From the NCBI GenBank assembly GCA_964614215.1, contig CAZTKP010000129.1, forward strand, positions 1-7,465: 7,465 bases of DNA, given 5' to 3'. Position 1 is the stretch's first letter, and every line of letters starts with the position of its first letter. This stretch comes from CAZTKP01 sp964614215. GTDB taxonomy: Bacteria; UBP6; UBA1177. The position numbers and the translations under genes were made by a program. Below the pieces are notes generated by a model. That model was not told the origin of the DNA. It saw nothing but the letters and a program-made list of their open reading frames with translations, and did not search any database. Below, piece by piece: positions 5,207-7,465 of the stretch.

Positions 5207-6358
5207 TCAACCCTGAAATCTGTTCTCAAACTCCGAAAGATCTTTCATATCACAAGCAAAACAAGCTCTGAACCAGCCTTCTCCCGCAGCTCCCAGTATT
5301 GACCCGGGGGTTACTACCGTGCTGTACTTCTCCATCATGTGAAGAGAAAATTCCATTGAGGTAAACCCCGGAGGAACTTTCGCCCACACGTAAAATGTAC
5401 TCTCAGAATTAAAATATTCAATACCTTTTTTATCAAAGATGCTCTTTAATTTCGATCTGTTCAAAGTATAGAACGCTCTCATTTTCTCAAGATACACGTC
5501 AGCATTGTCAAGAATTGCAGCGCCTGCAGCCTGTACCGGGCCGAAAGGAGAAGAGCCGCGAATGGACTTTATTTTCACTAAGGATCTTATGATATCAGCG
5601 TTCCCGGCCGCAAAACCGATCCTGAATCCTGTCATGCTGAAAGTTTTTGAAAGAGAGTGGAATTCAATGACCCTTTCCATTGCTCCGTCAATTTCTAAAA
5701 GCGATATATTTCTTGTTTTTTCATAAACTTCAGAGTAGGCCATGTCTGAAACTATTGCCCAGTCATATTTTTGCGCAAGTTCAAAAAGATCGCGCACAAA
5801 ATCCCCGTTCAGCACTGCGCTTGTCGGATTGTTCGGGTAGTTTATATAGACAAACTTCGTCTTTTGCTTAATGTTTTCAGGCACTTCACTAAAATCAGGC
5901 AGAAAACTGTTCTCAACTCGAAGCGGCAGATCAAAAACATTACCACCGCAATCTCTTACACCCGGAGCTATTGCGGGATAAGATGGAGAAGGAACAATTG
6001 CATAATCTCCCGGGTCGATAAAAACTGCTGAAACTCTGAAAAGTGCCTCTTTTGATCCGATCAGAGCCGTTATTTCCGTTTCAGGATCAAGGTCAACACC
6101 GTGCTGACGTTTCATCCAGCGGGCAACAGATTCACGGTAAAAAGGATATCCGTTATAGAAGTTGTAGTGATGAAAAGACGGGTCTTCCACTGCTTTTTTC
6201 AAAGCTTCGACCGCTACTTCAGGAGCGTCAAGCACTGTATCACCGACACCTAGATCTATTACTTTTTCCCCTTTTTCAAGCAGAGTTTTTTTCATATCAG
6301 CAATTTTCCTGAAAGGGTAATGTGCCGCATTTGTTATGTTTTGTGAAAGTCTAACCAT
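5207..6358 (-). CDS. DapL-like class I/II PLP aminotransferase
   Basis: A 383-residue fold-type I pyridoxal-phosphate aminotransferase, cytoplasmic and full length. Visible landmarks: IDLGVGDTVLDAP (34-46), YNFYNGYPFYRE (65-76), GSKEAL (101-106, cofactor phosphate loop), NYPNNPTS (173-180, with Asn177), SDMAYSEVY (204-212, Asp205 and Tyr208), the Schiff-base lysine Lys238 in HSLSKTFSMTGFRIGF, and the carboxylate-binding Arg364 in WFRACFA. The overall pattern, especially GVGD and IGSKEAL, is closest to LL-diaminopimelate aminotransferase (DapL) and related alanine/aspartate-type enzymes. The substrate is not certain, and NPTS replaces the usual NPTG. It overlaps the end of panC by 8 nt and precedes folK by 2 nt. 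ATG 6358 is the natural start; GGA seven bases upstream is a weak ribosome site, so coupling to panC is likely. A role in lysine/diaminopimelate synthesis is possible; a link to the CoA pathway is only contextual. Confidence 0.88.
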   Translation of the reverse strand: MVRLSQNITNAAHYPFRKIADMKKTLLEKGEKVIDLGVGDTVLDAPEVAVEALKKAVEDPSFHHYNFYNGYPFYRESVARWMKRQHGVDLDPETEITALIGSKEALFRVSAVFIDPGDYAIVPSPSYPAIAPGVRDCGGNVFDLPLRVENSFLPDFSEVPENIKQKTKFVYINYPNNPTSAVLNGDFVRDLFELAQKYDWAIVSDMAYSEVYEKTRNISLLEIDGAMERVIEFHSLSKTFSMTGFRIGFAAGNADIIRSLVKIKSIRGSSPFGPVQAAGAAILDNADVYLEKMRAFYTLNRSKLKSIFDKKGIEYFNSESTFYVWAKVPPGFTSMEFSLHMMEKYSTVVTPGSILGAAGEGWFRACFACDMKDLSEFENRFQG

Positions 6359-7220
6359 TTATTTTTCCAAGAAACATATTGTCAATAAGTCTTGTGTCAC
6401 CAAGTTTCAAGGCAACAAAAATTCTAGCGCTGTTGCTTAAAAATCTGCTTTTAGAAAGATCTCCGTCATTTCTTATTTCGACATAATCGATCTGAGCTTG
6501 AGGGATCAACTGTTCAAGTCTTTCTCTCGCTTCTTTTTCGGCAAACTCAACAGGAATAGCCCTTCTGTCAAAAAGTGCGTCATGAGCCTTTGTTCTCGTA
6601 CTCTTCATAGTTTTATAGATGTTTGCAGCCAATTCCCGGTTTTCAGGACTGAGATATCTATTTCTTGAACTCATTGCAAGTCCGTCTGATTCTCTTATCG
6701 TCGGGACTGATCTTATCTCCACCTGAAAATGAAGCGACTCGGTCATCTTTCTGATAACACTGAGCTGCTGGAAGTCTTTTTCACCAAAGTATGCAACATC
6801 AGGCGAAACAATGTTAAAAAGAATGGACACCACCTGAACGACACCTTCAAAATGTCCGGGACGGTTCTTACCGCAGAGAATTGATGTCATTGATTCATCG
6901 ACGTTGAATGTGATGAATGGTTTTTCTTCCCTGTAGATCTCTTTTTTCTGAGGCGCAAAAACCAGTGTTGCTCCTGCAGCTTCACATTTTTTAAGATCTT
7001 CCTCCAGAGTTCTCGGGTACTTATCAAAATCCTCATTGGGTCCGAACTGCGACGGATTTACAAAAATACTCACAACAGTTTCAGGATTATCTCTTGAACT
7101 CCTTCTGATCAGCGATGCGTGACCTTCGTGCAGTGCGCCCATCGTGGGAACAAAACCCACACTCCCGGCAAGCTCACTCCGCATTTCTCTGAATTCATTC
7201 AGGCTTTTAGCAACCTTCAT
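6351..7220 (-). CDS. panC: Pantothenate synthetase (pantoate--beta-alanine ligase)
   Basis: Condenses pantoate and beta-alanine with ATP, via a pantoyl-adenylate, to make pantothenate, the precursor of coenzyme A; cytoplasmic homodimer. All family motifs are present: PTMGALHEGHASL (25-37) with the HxGH nucleotide-binding histidines 31 and 34, FVNPSQF (53-59), GHFEGVVQVV (122-131), GEKDFQQ (146-152), the KMSKS-like MSSRNRYL (183-190), and the C-terminal LIDN (278-281). Length, 289 residues, is normal. Two adjacent ATG codons exist (7223 and 7220); I prefer 7220 because GGAG (7230-7227) lies six bases before it and only three before 7223. It appears to be the first gene of the operon with the aminotransferase and folK, lying 84 nt after the upstream partial gene. 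No panB or panD is in the window. Confidence 0.96.
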   Translation of the reverse strand: MKVAKSLNEFREMRSELAGSVGFVPTMGALHEGHASLIRRSSRDNPETVVSIFVNPSQFGPNEDFDKYPRTLEEDLKKCEAAGATLVFAPQKKEIYREEKPFITFNVDESMTSILCGKNRPGHFEGVVQVVSILFNIVSPDVAYFGEKDFQQLSVIRKMTESLHFQVEIRSVPTIRESDGLAMSSRNRYLSPENRELAANIYKTMKSTRTKAHDALFDRRAIPVEFAEKEARERLEQLIPQAQIDYVEIRNDGDLSKSRFLSNSARIFVALKLGDTRLIDNMFLGKING

Positions 7221-7253
7221 CATTCTCTCCGTTTTTTAATTCAACACAGGCTC

Positions 7254-7262
7254 TGTATAACA
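7254..7262 (-). promoter_or_regulatory. Weak extended -10 candidate for panC
   Basis: Read on the minus strand, TGTTATACA fits an extended -10 (TGnTATAAT-like), about 34 nt before the panC start, but no good -35 box lies upstream. It sits in a 13-bp palindrome, TCTGT-ATA-ACAGA (7252-7264). panC may instead be transcribed by read-through from the upstream gene. Confidence 0.25.
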
Positions 7263-7304
7263 GAATTGATTTTTAAAGGAAAGTTTATATGTTGGAGTAT
7301 CACT

Positions 7305-7465
7305 TTAAGGTTTAGGCAGATACTCTTCAAAAGGACATGCTTCAGGTTCAAGCTTGCAGTAACAATCCATATCTCTAAGAATGAGTGTACCACCCTGGAG
7401 ACTGTTTATCACGAGATATTTCCCTTCAAAATCTGTCCTGCCGTGATAATATGGATGTCCCTCGG
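7305..7465 (-). CDS. C-terminal fragment of an unrecognised Cys-rich protein
   Basis: One minus-strand frame is open from the right edge to TAA at 7307-7305, giving the last 52 residues of a protein whose start lies outside the window. The other two minus-strand frames are broken by stops. The fragment contains EGHPYYHGRTDFEGKYLVIN, a SLQGGTLILRDMD stretch suggesting beta strands, and a tail with three cysteines (DCYCKLEPEACPFEEYLPKP). The cysteines could bind metal or form disulfides. I do not recognise the family, and the fragment is too short for a functional call. It is on the same strand as the panC operon and ends 84 nt before panC, so it may be co-transcribed. Confidence 0.55.
   Translation of the reverse strand, partial: EGHPYYHGRTDFEGKYLVINSLQGGTLILRDMDCYCKLEPEACPFEEYLPKP

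Noticed and set aside
7252..7264. Palindrome TCTGT-ATA-ACAGA as terminator of the right-edge gene
   Set aside because: The loop is only 3 nt, the stem 5 bp, and no U-tract follows on the minus strand. It may be an operator, but nothing supports that beyond its position.
1..7465. CRISPR array, tRNA/rRNA, insertion sequence, toxin-antitoxin or defence system
   Set aside because: I see no regularly spaced repeats, cloverleaf sequence, transposase motifs or terminal inverted repeats. The HTH family could pair with a partner gene, but none is visible outside the gap.

Overview
This is a 7.5 kb piece of a draft or metagenome-assembled bacterial chromosome: an exactly 100-base run of N at 1413-1512 marks a scaffold gap. 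By eye the DNA is moderately AT-rich, with dense, short-spaced genes, good Shine-Dalgarno sites and sigma70-like promoters. A predicted lipoprotein built from AgmX/PglI-type domains points to a Gram-negative, possibly a low-GC lineage of the deltaproteobacterial/myxobacterial grade or another phylum carrying that domain. The window alone does not settle the phylum.

Layout. (1) 1-1335, minus: a MATE-family multidrug/cation antiporter, almost complete, running off the left edge. (2) 1413-1512: the gap. (3) 1513-2039, minus: a MarR-like helix-turn-helix protein whose 3' end lies in the gap. (4) 2040-2215: a divergent control region with back-to-back promoters, a 15-bp palindrome and a tandem 7-bp repeat over the regulator's own predicted start site. 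(5) 2216-3019, plus: a lipoprotein with two diverged copies of an AgmX/PglI C-terminal-like domain. (6) 3092-3421, plus: a small Cys4-type zinc-ribbon/coiled-coil protein with its own promoter. (7) 3519-4415, plus: a YitT-family membrane protein (DUF161 + DUF2179). (8) 4412-7220, minus: a tightly packed operon read as panC, a DapL-like fold-type I aminotransferase, folK and a small helical protein of unknown function; its last gene meets yitT tail-to-tail with overlapping stop codons. (9) 7305-7465, minus: the C-terminus of an unrecognised cysteine-rich protein entering from the right edge.

How the genes work together. The panC-aminotransferase-folK block joins coenzyme A precursor synthesis (pantoate + beta-alanine) and folate synthesis (HPPK), a neighbourhood common in bacteria, with an amino-acid aminotransferase inserted between them. 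The junctions (8-nt overlap, 2-nt gap, 32-nt overlap) imply one transcript with coupled translation. The plus-strand genes 5-7 each have a separate promoter and need not be functionally linked. The MATE pump and HTH regulator may form a unit, but the gap prevents a firm claim.

I see no CRISPR array, transposon, RNA gene, prophage or clear defence system. The points most worth following up are the duplicated-domain lipoprotein, the regulator's control region, what the gap hides, and the unknown overlapping 92-residue gene.
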